Assembly: GCF_015679985.1 (NCBI RefSeq) | Contig: NZ_CP049239.1 | Coordinates: forward strand, 248,001 to 312,000 | Direction: 5' to 3' | From: Campylobacter concisus | Lineage (GTDB): Bacteria; Campylobacterota; Campylobacteria; Campylobacterales; Campylobacteraceae | DNA: 64,000 bases | In this document: positions 9,656 to 19,786 of the stretch, one piece after another | How the letters are laid out: each line of letters opens with the position of its first letter | Numbering within the stretch: position 1 is the first letter of the stretch | Program-made: the position numbers and the translations under genes | Notes under the pieces: model-generated | What the model was told of the DNA's origin: nothing | Seen by the model: only the letters and a program-made list of their open reading frames with translations | The model's database searches: none

Positions 9656-10887
9656 TGGCTAGAAAGTGTAATTTTTGTGGAGAGGCAGAGTCTGCTGAGA
9701 GAAGATTACTCGCTGATATCGAAGGAAATGCCTATATATGTGAGTATTGTATTGCTGCTGCATACGATATGATACATGGAGATACTAGCGTAGAAGAGAG
9801 TAAAAATGACGAAACGATAGAGTATCAAAAGCTCACACCAAAGGAGTTAAAAGCGGTACTTGATAACTATGTGATCGGTCAAGATAGGGCTAAAAAGGTC
9901 TTTAGCGTCGGCGTATATAACCACTATAAGAGAATTTTTAAACAAAGCGACATCAAAGACGATACTGAAATTTCAAAATCAAACATCTTACTTGTTGGCC
10001 CAACTGGAAGCGGAAAGACGTTGATGGCTCAGACTTTGGCAAGATTTCTTGATGTGCCTATCGCAATTTGTGATGCCACAAGCCTAACTGAGGCTGGATA
10101 TGTCGGTGAGGACGTTGAAAATATCCTAACAAGACTTTTACAAGCTGCAAATGGCGATGTTAAAAAGGCGGAGCAGGGCATTGTCTTTGTAGATGAGATC
10201 GATAAGATCGCTAGAATGAGTGAAAATAGAAGCATCACAAGAGACGTTTCGGGTGAAGGCGTACAGCAAGCATTATTAAAGATCATCGAAGGAAGCGTCG
10301 TGAACATCCCACCAAAAGGTGGCAGAAAACATCCAAACCAAGACTTCATCCAGATAGATACCACAAATATATTATTTGTTTGTGGTGGTGCATTTGACGG
10401 ACTTCTTGATATTATTGAGAGAAGAGTTGGAAAAAATGTTCTTGGATTTAATCAAGAAAAACGTGGTAAAAACGAAAAAGAAAATTTACTAAGCCTGCTT
10501 GAGCCAGACGATCTTGTAAGATATGGCCTCATCCCAGAGCTTATTGGTAGACTTCACGTAGTAGCTACTTTAAACGAGATAACAAAAGAAGATATGGTGA
10601 AAATTTTAACTGAGCCAAAAAATGCGATACTAAAACAATATCAAAAGCTTTGTGCGATTGATGGTGCTACGCTTAAATTTGATGATGAAGCACTTGAAGA
10701 GATAGCAAGTCTAGCTATTGAGAGAAAGACCGGAGCTAGAGGGCTTAGAAGTATAATGGAAGAGCTTATGACGGACATAATGTATGAGCTGCCAGAGTTA
10801 AAAGAGTATGATATTGTTATCTCAAAAGAGACTGTAAAAGATAAGGCAAAGCCAATTTTAATAAAGCACGATAAGAAAATAGCGTAA
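9655..10887 (+). CDS. clpX: ATP-dependent Clp protease ATPase subunit ClpX
   Basis: A 410-residue unfoldase for ClpP. The N-terminal zinc-binding domain has C5, C8, C29 and C32. Walker A is GPTGSGKT at about residue 115, Walker B is [11 protein letters not shown] near 182, and the sensor/arginine region [19 protein letters not shown] is near 280-300. The ClpP-contact tripeptide appears as LGF near 261. Complete and typical. It overlaps lpxA and lies 9 bases from mreB. Confidence 0.97.
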   Translation: MARKCNFCGEAESAERRLLADIEGNAYICEYCIAAAYDMIHGDTSVEESKNDETIEYQKLTPKELKAVLDNYVIGQDRAKKVFSVGVYNHYKRIFKQSDIKDDTEISKSNILLVGPTGSGKTLMAQTLARFLDVPIAICDATSLTEAGYVGEDVENILTRLLQAANGDVKKAEQGIVFVDEIDKIARMSENRSITRDVSGEGVQQALLKIIEGSVVNIPPKGGRKHPNQDFIQIDTTNILFVCGGAFDGLLDIIERRVGKNVLGFNQEKRGKNEKENLLSLLEPDDLVRYGLIPELIGRLHVVATLNEITKEDMVKILTEPKNAILKQYQKLCAIDGATLKFDDEALEEIASLAIERKTGARGLRSIMEELMTDIMYELPELKEYDIVISKETVKDKAKPILIKHDKKIA

Positions 10888-10896
10888 AGGAAATAG

Positions 10897-11934
10897 ATGT
10901 TTTTAGATCAGGTTATAGGTTTTTTCTCAAGTGATATGGGCATAGATCTCGGTACCGCAAATACACTTGTTTTGGTAAAAGATAAAGGCATAATAATAAA
11001 TGAACCTTCTGTTGTTGCAGTAAGGCGTGAGAAATATGGCAAACAAAAAATTTTAGCGGTCGGACATGCCGCAAAAGAGATGGTAGGAAAAACTCCAGGC
11101 GATATCGAGGCGATAAGACCGATGAGAGATGGTGTTATTGCGGATTTTGATATGACTGAGCGCATGATACGCTATTTTATAGAAAAGACTCACAAAAGAA
11201 AAAGCTTTTTACGCCCAAGGATCATCATCTCAGTTCCTTATGGACTTACTCAGGTCGAAAGAAAAGCTGTTAGAGAAAGCGCCTTAAGTGCTGGAGCAAG
11301 AGAGGTATTTTTGATCGAAGAGCCTATGGCAGCAGCGATTGGCGCAAATTTACCAGTTCGTGAGCCACAAGGTAACCTAGTGGTTGATATCGGTGGTGGT
11401 ACGACTGAGATTGGTGTCGTCTCGCTTGGTGGTCTAGTTATTTCAAAATCAATCCGCACAGCTGGCGATAAGATCGATATTAGCATTGTTAATTACATAA
11501 AAGAGAAATATAACTTACTAATAGGTGAGCGAACTGGCGAGGAGATAAAGATCGCCGTAGGTTCTGCCGTGCAGCTTGAAAAAGAGCTAAGCGTAGTGGT
11601 AAAAGGTCGCGACCAGGTAAGTGGTCTTTTAAGTAGAGTCGAACTAACAAGCGAAGATGTGAGAGAGGCGATGAGAGAACCGCTAAAAGAGATCGCAGAT
11701 GCGCTTAAAACCGTGCTTGAGATGATGCCACCTGATCTTGCGGGCGATATTGTGGAGACTGGTATCGTACTAACTGGCGGTGGAGCGCTTATTAGAGGAC
11801 TTGATAAATTTTTATCTGATATCGTTAAACTTCCAGTTTTTGTAGCAGATGAGCCACTTCTCGCGGTTGCTAGAGGAACGGGCAAGGCACTTGAAGAGAT
11901 TGGGCTTTTACAACAGCTGACAAATGAAGAGTAA
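10897..11934 (+). CDS. mreB: Rod shape-determining protein MreB
   Basis: A 345-residue bacterial actin. Phosphate 1 region MGIDLGTANTLV (residues 14-25), the phosphate 2 region VDIGGGTTEIGVVS (about 162-175) and the adenosine motif TGGGALIRGLD (about 290-300) are all present. It polymerises on the inner membrane and guides cell-wall synthesis for the rod or curved shape. mreC follows with an 11-base overlap. Confidence 0.97.
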   Translation: MFLDQVIGFFSSDMGIDLGTANTLVLVKDKGIIINEPSVVAVRREKYGKQKILAVGHAAKEMVGKTPGDIEAIRPMRDGVIADFDMTERMIRYFIEKTHKRKSFLRPRIIISVPYGLTQVERKAVRESALSAGAREVFLIEEPMAAAIGANLPVREPQGNLVVDIGGGTTEIGVVSLGGLVISKSIRTAGDKIDISIVNYIKEKYNLLIGERTGEEIKIAVGSAVQLEKELSVVVKGRDQVSGLLSRVELTSEDVREAMREPLKEIADALKTVLEMMPPDLAGDIVETGIVLTGGGALIRGLDKFLSDIVKLPVFVADEPLLAVARGTGKALEEIGLLQQLTNEE

Positions 11935-12679
11935 GATTGTTCTTTTTGTTTTTATAGCATTGCTTGCTACGGCCTCAGTTTTCAAGGGAGAAATTTTAAG
12001 TAATCTTTCTATTTGGTTTAGTAACTATGCTACAAATTCATACGACAATTTTGCTAAAAGCGTGAAAGACTATATAAACGAATATTTTAGGCAAGCTAAC
12101 GAGATAGAAAAGCTAAGAGCGCAAAATGAAGAGCTAGAGCGCTCAGCCACGCTTCTTTCTACTTTTGCGAACGAGCTAAATCAAATTTTAAAAGATAAAA
12201 ACTCGACTGCCTACGCCCCAGCTGTAAAGCTAGTAAAAGGGCTTAGCTACGTTCATATCGGGGATTATAATAAAATTTGGATAAGCGAGTTTGAAGGATA
12301 TAACCCAAATAAAATTTACGGGCTCATCTATCAAGGAAATAGCGCTGGTATCGTCATCGCAAAAGATGGCAAGCCACTAGCTTACTTGCAAAATGATCCA
12401 AAAAGTATATTTGCAGTTTATATAGGAAATGACAAAATTCCAGGCGTCGCGCATGGAAATCAAGGCCAAATAATGGTGAAATTTATCCCACAATGGCTCA
12501 GCCCAAAAGAGGGCGATGAGGTCTTTACGAGTGGGCTTGACGGGATATTTTTTAGTGGGGTGCCAGTAGGGCGCGTGAGTAAAATTTTAAAAGAGAGCTC
12601 CTATCAAAGCGTGATAGTTGAGCCCTATGCAAAGCTAAACATACCAAACTACCTATACGTTGTTACAAAGGAAAAATAA
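11924..12679 (+). CDS. mreC: Rod shape-determining protein MreC
   Basis: A 251-residue protein with one N-terminal membrane segment (residues 5-22), a coiled-coil stretch (about 60-85, [15 protein letters not shown]) and the beta-sandwich periplasmic domain with a [11 protein letters not shown] element near residue 213. It links MreB to the periplasmic wall-synthesis machinery. The ATG lies inside the end of mreB and the stop touches carB, so mreB-mreC-carB look co-transcribed. No mreD is visible here. Confidence 0.9.
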   Translation: MKSKIVLFVFIALLATASVFKGEILSNLSIWFSNYATNSYDNFAKSVKDYINEYFRQANEIEKLRAQNEELERSATLLSTFANELNQILKDKNSTAYAPAVKLVKGLSYVHIGDYNKIWISEFEGYNPNKIYGLIYQGNSAGIVIAKDGKPLAYLQNDPKSIFAVYIGNDKIPGVAHGNQGQIMVKFIPQWLSPKEGDEVFTSGLDGIFFSGVPVGRVSKILKESSYQSVIVEPYAKLNIPNYLYVVTKEK

Positions 12680-15600
12680 TGCCAAAAAGAACAGATATAA
12701 ATACCATTTTGCTAATCGGCTCAGGACCTATCGTCATCGGTCAAGCCTGCGAATTTGACTACTCAGGCACGCAAGCAGCCAAGACGCTAAAGGAGCTTGG
12801 ATACCGCGTAGTGCTTATCAACTCAAACCCAGCCACCATCATGACTGACCCAAATTTTGCCGATGCAACGTATATTGAGCCGATCACAAAAGATAGTATT
12901 TTAAGGATCATCGAAAAAGAAAAAATAGATGCTATCTTACCAACGATGGGTGGTCAAGTAGCACTAAATGCTGCTATGGAGGTCTTTGAGAGCGGTCTTT
13001 TAAAGGATGTGAAATTTCTTGGTGCAAACCCAGAAGCGATAAAAAAGGGTGAAGATAGACAAATTTTTAAAGCAACCATGCAAAAGATCGGTATGGATCT
13101 GCCTGAGAGTAGATATGCTTATAACATGGACGACGCGCTAAATGCAGCAAATGAGATAGGCTTTCCGCTCATCATAAGAGCTAGCTATACGCTTGGTGGC
13201 GCAGGAAGTGGCGTGGCTTATAATATGGACGAGTTTAAAGAGCTAGCCAACACCGGCCTTGACGCAAGCCCGATACATGAAATTTTGATAGAAGAGAGCT
13301 TGCTTGGCTGGAAAGAGTACGAGATGGAGGTCATTAGAGATAGAAACGATAACTGCATCATCGTCTGCTCGATCGAAAATTTTGACCCAATGGGCGTTCA
13401 TACAGGTGATAGCATCACGGTCGCACCAGCACTCACACTCACAGATAAAGAGTATCAGGCTATGCGTGACGCTAGCTTTGCCATACTTCGTGAGATCGGT
13501 GTTGATACTGGTGGCAGCAACGTGCAGTTTGCCATAGACCCAAAAAGTGGCCGCATGATCGTTATCGAGATGAACCCGCGCGTAAGCCGCAGCTCAGCGT
13601 TAGCAAGTAAAGCTACTGGCTATCCTATCGCAAAAGTCGCGACGCTGCTTGCAGTTGGTTTTAGCTTAGATGAGATCAAAAACGACATCACAGGCACGCC
13701 TGCTAGCTTTGAGCCGGTGATTGACTACATCGTGACAAAAATTCCACGCTTTACATTTGAGAAATTTCCAGGATCAAACCCATATCTAGGCACTGCGATG
13801 AAGTCAGTTGGCGAGGTTATGGCCATTGGCAGGACATTTAAAGAGAGTATCCAAAAGGCGCTTTGCAGCTTAGAGCGTGATCTTTGCGGATTTAACAGCC
13901 TTAGTTTAGAGAAAAACGCTTTGATTTATGGCATCAGAAATGCAAATGAGAGGAGAATTTTATATCTAGCGCAAGCCTTTAGAGATGGCTTTAGTGTGGC
14001 TGAAGTGCATGAGTTTAGCAAGATCGATCCTTGGTTTTTAGAGCAAATTTATGAGATAGTTAAATTTGAAGATAAGATCGACATGGATATCTTAAACAAC
14101 GAAGAGCTTTTGCGAGAGGCCAAAAGTATGGGGTTTTCAGACAAAATGATAGCTGTGCTTATAAATGAAAAAGACGATCTTGAGCTTAGTCAAAATGATA
14201 TCTATTTTGCTAGGCAAAAGCTTGGCATCGAGCTTGAATACAACGAGGTCGATACTTGTGCGGGCGAATTTAAGGCGCTAACGCCATATCTTTACTCAAC
14301 CACAAATATCACTAAATTTCCTAAAAAAGAGCTAGCAAAAGACGCTAAAAAGGTGATGATAATAGGTGGCGGTCCAAATAGGATCGGTCAGGGTATAGAG
14401 TTTGACTACTGCTGCGTGCATGCAAGCTACGCCCTAAGAGACCTTGGCATAAAAACGATAATGTATAACTGTAACCCAGAAACCGTCTCAACCGACTACG
14501 ACACGAGCGATATTTTGTACTTTGAGCCGATTAATTTTGAGCATGTGAGATCAGTCATTGAGCGCGAAAAGCCAGATGGCGTGATTGTGCATTTTGGCGG
14601 TCAAACTCCACTTAAATTTGCAAAACGCCTGAGCGTAATCGGTGCAAAGATCATCGGAACAACTGCAAGAGTGATCGATGTGGCCGAGGATAGAAAGAAA
14701 TTTAGTGAATTTATAAATAAAATAGGCGTCCTTCAGCCTAAAAATGACACCGCCACTAGCTTAGAGGAAGCCTTGCAAAAGGCCGCAACTATCGGCTATC
14801 CAGTGCTTGTTCGCCCAAGCTACGTTCTAGGCGGTAGGGCGATGAGAAGGGTGCATAACGAGAGCGAACTAAAAGAGTATATGAGTGAAGCGGTCAAAGT
14901 TAGCAACCACTCGCCGGTGCTACTTGATAAATTTTTACAAGATGCAAAAGAGCTCGACGTAGATGCGATATGTGATGGCAAAGAGGTCTATATAGGCGCG
15001 ATAATGGAGCACATCGAGGAGGCTGGAATTCACTCCGGTGACTCAGCTTGCATATTGCCACCGATGAGTTTAAGTGATGAAATGATAAAAAAAGTGGAGA
15101 AGCAAACCAGAGATATCGCGCTAAATTTAGGCGTTGTTGGACTTATGAATATCCAGTTTGCCATCTATGAAAACGAGCTTTATATGATCGAGGTAAATCC
15201 TCGCGCGAGCAGGACCGTGCCGTTTGTGAGCAAGGCTACTGGCGTACCTATGGCAAAAGTAGCGACAAGAGTTATGTGGCAGGGAAATTTACGTGAGGCG
15301 CTTAAATTTTATGATGATTACAAAGTTGTTTATGAAGATGGTGATATCCTAAAACCTCGCGTAAGTTCGCATATTTGTGTAAAAGAGTGTGTATTGCCAT
15401 TTAACAAGCTAAGTGGCGCCGATCTCATCCTTGGTCCTGAGATGAAGAGTACGGGCGAGGTCATGGGCATAAGCCACGATTTTGCAAGCTCATTTGCAAA
15501 GAGTCAGATCGCTGCTAGTAACACTTTGCCAAGCAAGGGCAGGGTCTTTTTAACGCTAGCCGACGCTGATAAATCTTATGCGCCTGATCTTGCAAAAGAG

Positions 15601-15939
15601 CTAATAGCGCTTGGCTTTAGCATCATCGCAACTGGTGGTACGCATAAAATTTTAAGCGAAGCTGGCGTTGAGGCTGAGTTTGTCTATAAGATAAGCGAGG
15701 GCAGACCAAACGTCGAAGATAGGCTAAAAAACGGCGACATCGCACTTGTTATAAATACAAGCGATACAAAATCAAGCGTGGATGATGGCAAAAAGATCCG
15801 CCAAAATGTGCTTAGATTTAAAATTCCTTACTTTACAACGATCCGTGCAGCACTTGCAGCTGCTAAGTCGCTAAGCTCGGTACAAACCGGCAAAGCACTT
15901 GAGGTAAAAAGCTTGCAAGAGTATTTATCTAAAAAATAA
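12679..15939 (+). CDS. carB: Carbamoyl-phosphate synthase large chain CarB
   Basis: A 1086-residue enzyme with the usual duplicated ATP-grasp halves. It makes carbamoyl phosphate for arginine and pyrimidines using ammonia from CarA. Paired motifs are [17 protein letters not shown] near residue 13 and [16 protein letters not shown] near 563, and ATP-grasp metal motifs [18 protein letters not shown] and [18 protein letters not shown] occur in each half. The C-terminal allosteric MGS-like domain covers about residues 945-1086. carA is not adjacent but lies 1.2 kb downstream after a terminator and two unrelated genes. Confidence 0.97.
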   Translation: MPKRTDINTILLIGSGPIVIGQACEFDYSGTQAAKTLKELGYRVVLINSNPATIMTDPNFADATYIEPITKDSILRIIEKEKIDAILPTMGGQVALNAAMEVFESGLLKDVKFLGANPEAIKKGEDRQIFKATMQKIGMDLPESRYAYNMDDALNAANEIGFPLIIRASYTLGGAGSGVAYNMDEFKELANTGLDASPIHEILIEESLLGWKEYEMEVIRDRNDNCIIVCSIENFDPMGVHTGDSITVAPALTLTDKEYQAMRDASFAILREIGVDTGGSNVQFAIDPKSGRMIVIEMNPRVSRSSALASKATGYPIAKVATLLAVGFSLDEIKNDITGTPASFEPVIDYIVTKIPRFTFEKFPGSNPYLGTAMKSVGEVMAIGRTFKESIQKALCSLERDLCGFNSLSLEKNALIYGIRNANERRILYLAQAFRDGFSVAEVHEFSKIDPWFLEQIYEIVKFEDKIDMDILNNEELLREAKSMGFSDKMIAVLINEKDDLELSQNDIYFARQKLGIELEYNEVDTCAGEFKALTPYLYSTTNITKFPKKELAKDAKKVMIIGGGPNRIGQGIEFDYCCVHASYALRDLGIKTIMYNCNPETVSTDYDTSDILYFEPINFEHVRSVIEREKPDGVIVHFGGQTPLKFAKRLSVIGAKIIGTTARVIDVAEDRKKFSEFINKIGVLQPKNDTATSLEEALQKAATIGYPVLVRPSYVLGGRAMRRVHNESELKEYMSEAVKVSNHSPVLLDKFLQDAKELDVDAICDGKEVYIGAIMEHIEEAGIHSGDSACILPPMSLSDEMIKKVEKQTRDIALNLGVVGLMNIQFAIYENELYMIEVNPRASRTVPFVSKATGVPMAKVATRVMWQGNLREALKFYDDYKVVYEDGDILKPRVSSHICVKECVLPFNKLSGADLILGPEMKSTGEVMGISHDFASSFAKSQIAASNTLPSKGRVFLTLADADKSYAPDLAKELIALGFSIIATGGTHKILSEAGVEAEFVYKISEGRPNVEDRLKNGDIALVINTSDTKSSVDDGKKIRQNVLRFKIPYFTTIRAALAAAKSLSSVQTGKALEVKSLQEYLSKK

Positions 15940-15949
15940 TAATTTAAGG

Positions 15950-15978
15950 CAGTTTAGCTTATAGCTAAACTGTTTTTT
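15950..15978 (+). terminator. Rho-independent terminator after carB
   Basis: A perfect 9-bp stem, CAGTTTAGC paired with GCTAAACTG, encloses a 5-base loop (TTATA) and is followed by six T residues. It starts 11 bases after the carB stop and ends the long housekeeping transcript. Confidence 0.88.
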
Positions 15979-16076
15979 AAAGTATTATTAGAAGTAATAG
16001 ATGCCCATATATAGCATTTTGCTTTGAATTTTAGTCCAGCTTTCATCAATCTAGTAATATTAAAGCTTATGTTTAA

Positions 16077-16082
16077 TATAAT
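16077..16082 (+). promoter_or_regulatory. Likely -10 box for the 16103 gene
   Basis: TATAAT lies 21 bases before the ATG at 16103, in the AT-rich gap after the carB terminator, with a good AAAGGAGAG ribosome site between the box and the start. It would begin a new transcript independent of carB. Confidence 0.45.
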
Positions 16083-16102
16083 CTCACTCAAAAGGAGAGA
16101 TT

Positions 16103-16543
16103 ATGAAAATTTTAAATGCTTTTTTTACAGGTATTATATTTGTCCTTGCTCCTATTTTTACGCTATTTGTTGGAATTTACAACAACTACTTTTCTTACTA
16201 TGGCATAAGTGAGTATTTTAATGTTATTTTTGTTGATAACGTACCTTTCTTATGGCTTTTGCCAGTATTTTTTATATTTGGGTATTGCTTTTTTTACGCG
16301 CCTTTTAGAAAAATTTTTAGAGCCTTTTATTTAGTTTTGTTGATAGTTTGTGCTTTTAGTTGGTATCCTGACTTTGGACGCACTTTAGGAGAGAATTATT
16401 TTATGAGCAAATCGCTATCTTTAGATATCTCATCAAATTTAGAAAATGAGCAAAAGACTGATGGAAAGATACTTTATAAAGGACGAAGAGAAATTTATTT
16501 TTTAAGAAGCGATAATAATAAAGTCGTTAAAATTTCAAAGTAA
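16103..16543 (+). CDS. Small membrane protein of unknown function
   Basis: A 146-residue protein I do not recognise. Three hydrophobic segments are visible (about residues 7-27, 46-66 and 74-90), then a polar tail of about 55 residues with Lys/Arg clusters. Start at 16103, preceded by AAGGAGAG; a short frame from 16024 overlapping it has no such site. It sits alone between the carB terminator and the DUF507 gene. Inner-membrane location is inferred; no function can be given. Confidence 0.65.
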   Translation: MKILNAFFTGIIFVLAPIFTLFVGIYNNYFSYYGISEYFNVIFVDNVPFLWLLPVFFIFGYCFFYAPFRKIFRAFYLVLLIVCAFSWYPDFGRTLGENYFMSKSLSLDISSNLENEQKTDGKILYKGRREIYFLRSDNNKVVKISK

Positions 16544-16592
16544 AGTTTTACCTTTATTTAGTTAAAATGGCATAAAAATTTAAAGGTTTAAA

Positions 16593-17144
16593 ATGCGTTT
16601 AAAACTCCCACATGTTCCGTATATTTCACATAAAATAGCAATAGATCTTCTAAATTGTGGTTTCGTAAGATTAAATAAAGGCATTGAGCCAATCGTATCA
16701 AAAACAAGCGAAATTTTAACAGTCGATATTCAAAAAGAAAGAGCTTTAGATGAGCGAGTAAATGAGCTTTTGGAGAAAAATGAAGATGAGATGCAAACTA
16801 TGCAAATTGACCGCAAAAATATGTTTTGGCTCGTTAAAAAGAAGCTCGCAGGTGAATTTGATGTAATTTTAACCCACGAAGATAGATTTAGCAATATCGC
16901 TCACAAAGTGCTTGAAACTATTTGGAAGAGCGGTCTTGTTGACTATAATGTATCTGAAAATCGCGTAAAAAATGTGATTTATAACTCAATAGACGAGTAC
17001 TTAAAAAGCTATGAGAAGATAGAAGATGATGTTTATGAAATGATACAAAATTATAAACATAAGCTAATCCCAGGAACTGATGAATATGATCTTGTCTTTG
17101 AGCGTTTGTATCAAGATGAGCTTAAAAAAAGAGGCATGCTTTAA
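16593..17144 (+). CDS. DUF507 family protein
   Basis: A 183-residue protein beginning MRLKLPHVPYISHKIAIDLL, which matches the DUF507 family of Campylobacterota and Aquificota. It appears soluble and largely helical, with a charged middle (about residues 55-80) and a C-terminus rich in Glu, Lys and Tyr. Function unknown. Its stop overlaps the carA start by one base (TAATG), so the two are translationally coupled; as I recall the DUF507-carA pairing also occurs in C. jejuni. Confidence 0.85.
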   Translation: MRLKLPHVPYISHKIAIDLLNCGFVRLNKGIEPIVSKTSEILTVDIQKERALDERVNELLEKNEDEMQTMQIDRKNMFWLVKKKLAGEFDVILTHEDRFSNIAHKVLETIWKSGLVDYNVSENRVKNVIYNSIDEYLKSYEKIEDDVYEMIQNYKHKLIPGTDEYDLVFERLYQDELKKRGML

Positions 17145-18262
17145 TGAAAGCTTACATTTATATTGAAAATGGTGTTTTTTTAGAAGCAAAAGCTTTTGGT
17201 GCTCATGGTGAGTGTGCAGGTGAGCTCGTTTTTAATACCTCGATGACTGGCTATGAAGAGATCATGAGCGATCCAAGCTATGCTGGTCAGTTTATCGTCT
17301 TTACTATGCCAGAAATAGGCATAGTAGGTATAAACGAAGACGATATGGAGAGTCTTAGAATTCATGCAAGTGGCGTTATAATGAGAAGCTACAACGAAAT
17401 TCCATCAAACTACCGCTCGCAAAAATCTTTGGGAAAATTTTTCGAAGAGCAAGGTAAATTTGGCGTTTATGATGTTGATACTAGATACCTCACAAAGATG
17501 CTACGTGACGAGGGTGCGCTTATGGCCTATATCTCAACGCAGATAAGTGACAAAGATGAGCTAAAACGTAGGCTTGAAAGTAGTGGGCGTATCGAAAATA
17601 TAAACTACGTAAAAACAGTTAGTGCGATGGATGAATATGAGCACAAAAAAGGCGCTTGGGATAGAAATTTAAAGTCATATAAGCCGTTAAAAAGTATTGG
17701 TAAAAAGATAGCTGTTTTTGACTTTGGTGTAAAGAGAAATATCCTAAACGAGCTATGTGAAACTGGTCTTGAAGTCATCGTCGTACCACACGACACTAAG
17801 GCTGAAATTTTGATAGAAAAATTTAAAAATGGTGAGATAAATGGGGTATTTTTATCAAATGGTCCTGGTGAGCCAAAAAATTTAAAGGCCGAAATAGGCG
17901 AGATCAAAAAGATGATTGAGGCTAGGATACCTATATTTGGCATTTGCCTTGGACATCAGCTACTATCAAACGCCTTTGGATATGAGACATATAAGCTTAA
18001 ATTTGGTCAGCATGGAGCAAATCACCCAGTGCTAAATTTAGAGACAAAAGCGATCGAGATAACAACACAAAATCACAACTACAACGTACCTGAGAGTATC
18101 GCAGAAGTAGCGGTTGTGACTCATAGAAATTTATTTGACAACACGATCGAGGGTGTGAGATATAAAGACTATCCGATCTTTTCAGTTCAGCACCACCCAG
18201 AAGCAAGTGGCGGTCCAAGCGAGAGTAAATATATATTTAAGCAGTTTTTAGAAATTTTATAA
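17144..18262 (+). CDS. carA: Carbamoyl-phosphate synthase small chain CarA
   Basis: A 372-residue glutamine amidotransferase subunit that supplies ammonia to CarB. The N-terminal CPSase domain covers about residues 1-150. The class I amidotransferase domain follows with nucleophile Cys268 in GICLGHQLL and catalytic His351 and Glu353 in HHPEAS. All triad residues are present and the length is normal. The neighbour at 18264 begins one base after its stop. Confidence 0.97.
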   Translation: MKAYIYIENGVFLEAKAFGAHGECAGELVFNTSMTGYEEIMSDPSYAGQFIVFTMPEIGIVGINEDDMESLRIHASGVIMRSYNEIPSNYRSQKSLGKFFEEQGKFGVYDVDTRYLTKMLRDEGALMAYISTQISDKDELKRRLESSGRIENINYVKTVSAMDEYEHKKGAWDRNLKSYKPLKSIGKKIAVFDFGVKRNILNELCETGLEVIVVPHDTKAEILIEKFKNGEINGVFLSNGPGEPKNLKAEIGEIKKMIEARIPIFGICLGHQLLSNAFGYETYKLKFGQHGANHPVLNLETKAIEITTQNHNYNVPESIAEVAVVTHRNLFDNTIEGVRYKDYPIFSVQHHPEASGGPSESKYIFKQFLEIL

Positions 18263-18263
18263 G

Positions 18264-18929
18264 ATGCAAAATATAAACCTTTACATGATTATCTCAGTTG
18301 CATTTTTAAGTAGCTTTAGTCATTGTGTAGGTATGTGCAGCGGATTTTTGAGCTTACAGACTCTATTTTTTAAAGGCAAAAGCAAGAGAGAAATTTTAAT
18401 GCTAAGCACACTTTATAGTTTAGCTAGAATTTTTGCTTATGTAGTTTTAGGAGCTTTGTTTGGCGCCTTTGGAGCTGTTATTAGCTTTAGCATGCAAGCA
18501 AGAGGTCTTATATTTTTTATAGTTGGCTTAGTGATCGCGTTTATCGGTATTGCCTTACTTTTTAGGGGTGGGCTTTTAAAATTCGTAGAGAATCAAAAGG
18601 CGCTTAATTTTGTAGTAAGAATTGCAAAAACGAGGATTCAAAAGAAAAATTTAACAAATTTTTTATTACTTGGTTTTTTAAATGGCTTTTTGCCTTGTGG
18701 TGTGGTTTATTACTTTTTAGCACTTGGGATTTTAAGTGCAAATTTTATTGATTCGGCTTTTATAATGCTTGTATTTGGTCTTTGTACATTGCCAGCTATG
18801 CTTTTAGCTAGCTTTGTATTTGGGATTTTAAATGAGAAATTTAAAGACATAATGTTTAAGATTTCGGCTAGCATAATGATAATAAATGGAATTTATCTAT
18901 CATTTTTAGGATATAGAGCAAATGCCTAA
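18264..18929 (+). CDS. TauE/SafE-like membrane protein (cytochrome oxidase-associated type)
   Basis: A 221-residue integral membrane protein with six hydrophobic segments. Its first segment carries FSHCVGMCSGF, a Cys-x3-Cys arrangement in a membrane helix typical of the sulfite-exporter-like family members found beside cbb3 oxidase genes, where a role in copper supply or oxidase assembly has been proposed. It follows carA immediately and precedes the response regulator and ccoNOQP. Metal handling is an inference from the cysteines and the location. Confidence 0.72.
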   Translation: MQNINLYMIISVAFLSSFSHCVGMCSGFLSLQTLFFKGKSKREILMLSTLYSLARIFAYVVLGALFGAFGAVISFSMQARGLIFFIVGLVIAFIGIALLFRGGLLKFVENQKALNFVVRIAKTRIQKKNLTNFLLLGFLNGFLPCGVVYYFLALGILSANFIDSAFIMLVFGLCTLPAMLLASFVFGILNEKFKDIMFKISASIMIINGIYLSFLGYRANA

Positions 18930-19010
18930 GATAGTTAAAGTAAGAGAGATAATTGTTAATTGCGTCAAAATTTATTAAGTTTGATAAATATAACCAAAAA
19001 GGAAGAATAA

Positions 19011-19694
19011 ATGAGCAAGATTCTTAATAATCTAACTGTTCTTATCGTTGAAAATGAGGGAGATGGTAAAAAAATAGTACAAGAAGTTATGCGAGATAAA
19101 TTCGAAAAAGTTATCACTGCTCAAAATGGCGATGAAGGACTTAAGAAATTTAAAAAATATAATCCAAATATGGTTATAACAGACGTTTTTATGCCTATAA
19201 TGAATGGCCTTGATATGGCTAAAAGCATTAAAGAAATTTCAAAAGATACACCTATTATAGTTTTTAGCACAAATAGTGAAAAAGAGACACTTCTAAAAGC
19301 GATAGATGTTGGTATTGATAAATACGTTTTAAAGCCGATTGATCTTGATGATTTTTTGGTTACTTTAGAAAATGTTGCCAAAAATAAGATAGAAACAGCA
19401 AATATTATTCAGGTTACAAATGGATATAGTTTTAATAAAATAAAACGTGTACTTATCAGAGATGGTGTTGAAATTTCTCTTACAAAAAAAGAACTTGCAT
19501 TTATATCTTTGCTCATAAAAAGGCTTGGTACGCTTGTGCTTCACGATGAAATAAAAAATGTTGTTTGGGTCGGCGAGAGCGTGACAGAGGCTGCTATTAG
19601 GACCTTTGTTAAACGTGTTAGAGATAAAGTCGGTAGTAATTTTATAAAAAATGTTCCTGGACTCGGTTATAAAATAGATAGAAGACTCTCCTAG
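19011..19694 (+). CDS. OmpR-type response regulator
   Basis: A 227-residue two-component regulator. The receiver domain (residues 8-125) has the phospho-acceptor Asp58 in VITDVFMP and a conserved Lys in YVLKPID. The C-terminal winged-helix DNA-binding domain (about 140-227) has the family pattern LTKKELAFISLLIK and NVPGLGYKIDRR. It lies 92 bases before ccoN, so control of the oxidase operon is a fair guess. No sensor kinase gene is adjacent or anywhere else in the window. Confidence 0.88.
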   Translation: MSKILNNLTVLIVENEGDGKKIVQEVMRDKFEKVITAQNGDEGLKKFKKYNPNMVITDVFMPIMNGLDMAKSIKEISKDTPIIVFSTNSEKETLLKAIDVGIDKYVLKPIDLDDFLVTLENVAKNKIETANIIQVTNGYSFNKIKRVLIRDGVEISLTKKELAFISLLIKRLGTLVLHDEIKNVVWVGESVTEAAIRTFVKRVRDKVGSNFIKNVPGLGYKIDRRLS

Positions 19695-19786
19695 TAAAAG
19701 ATAATTTATATTAATTAAGTCTTTTTATAGTTTTTCTACTCTAAAATAACCGAAAATTAATATAAATTTAACTAGGAGGAAAATTT

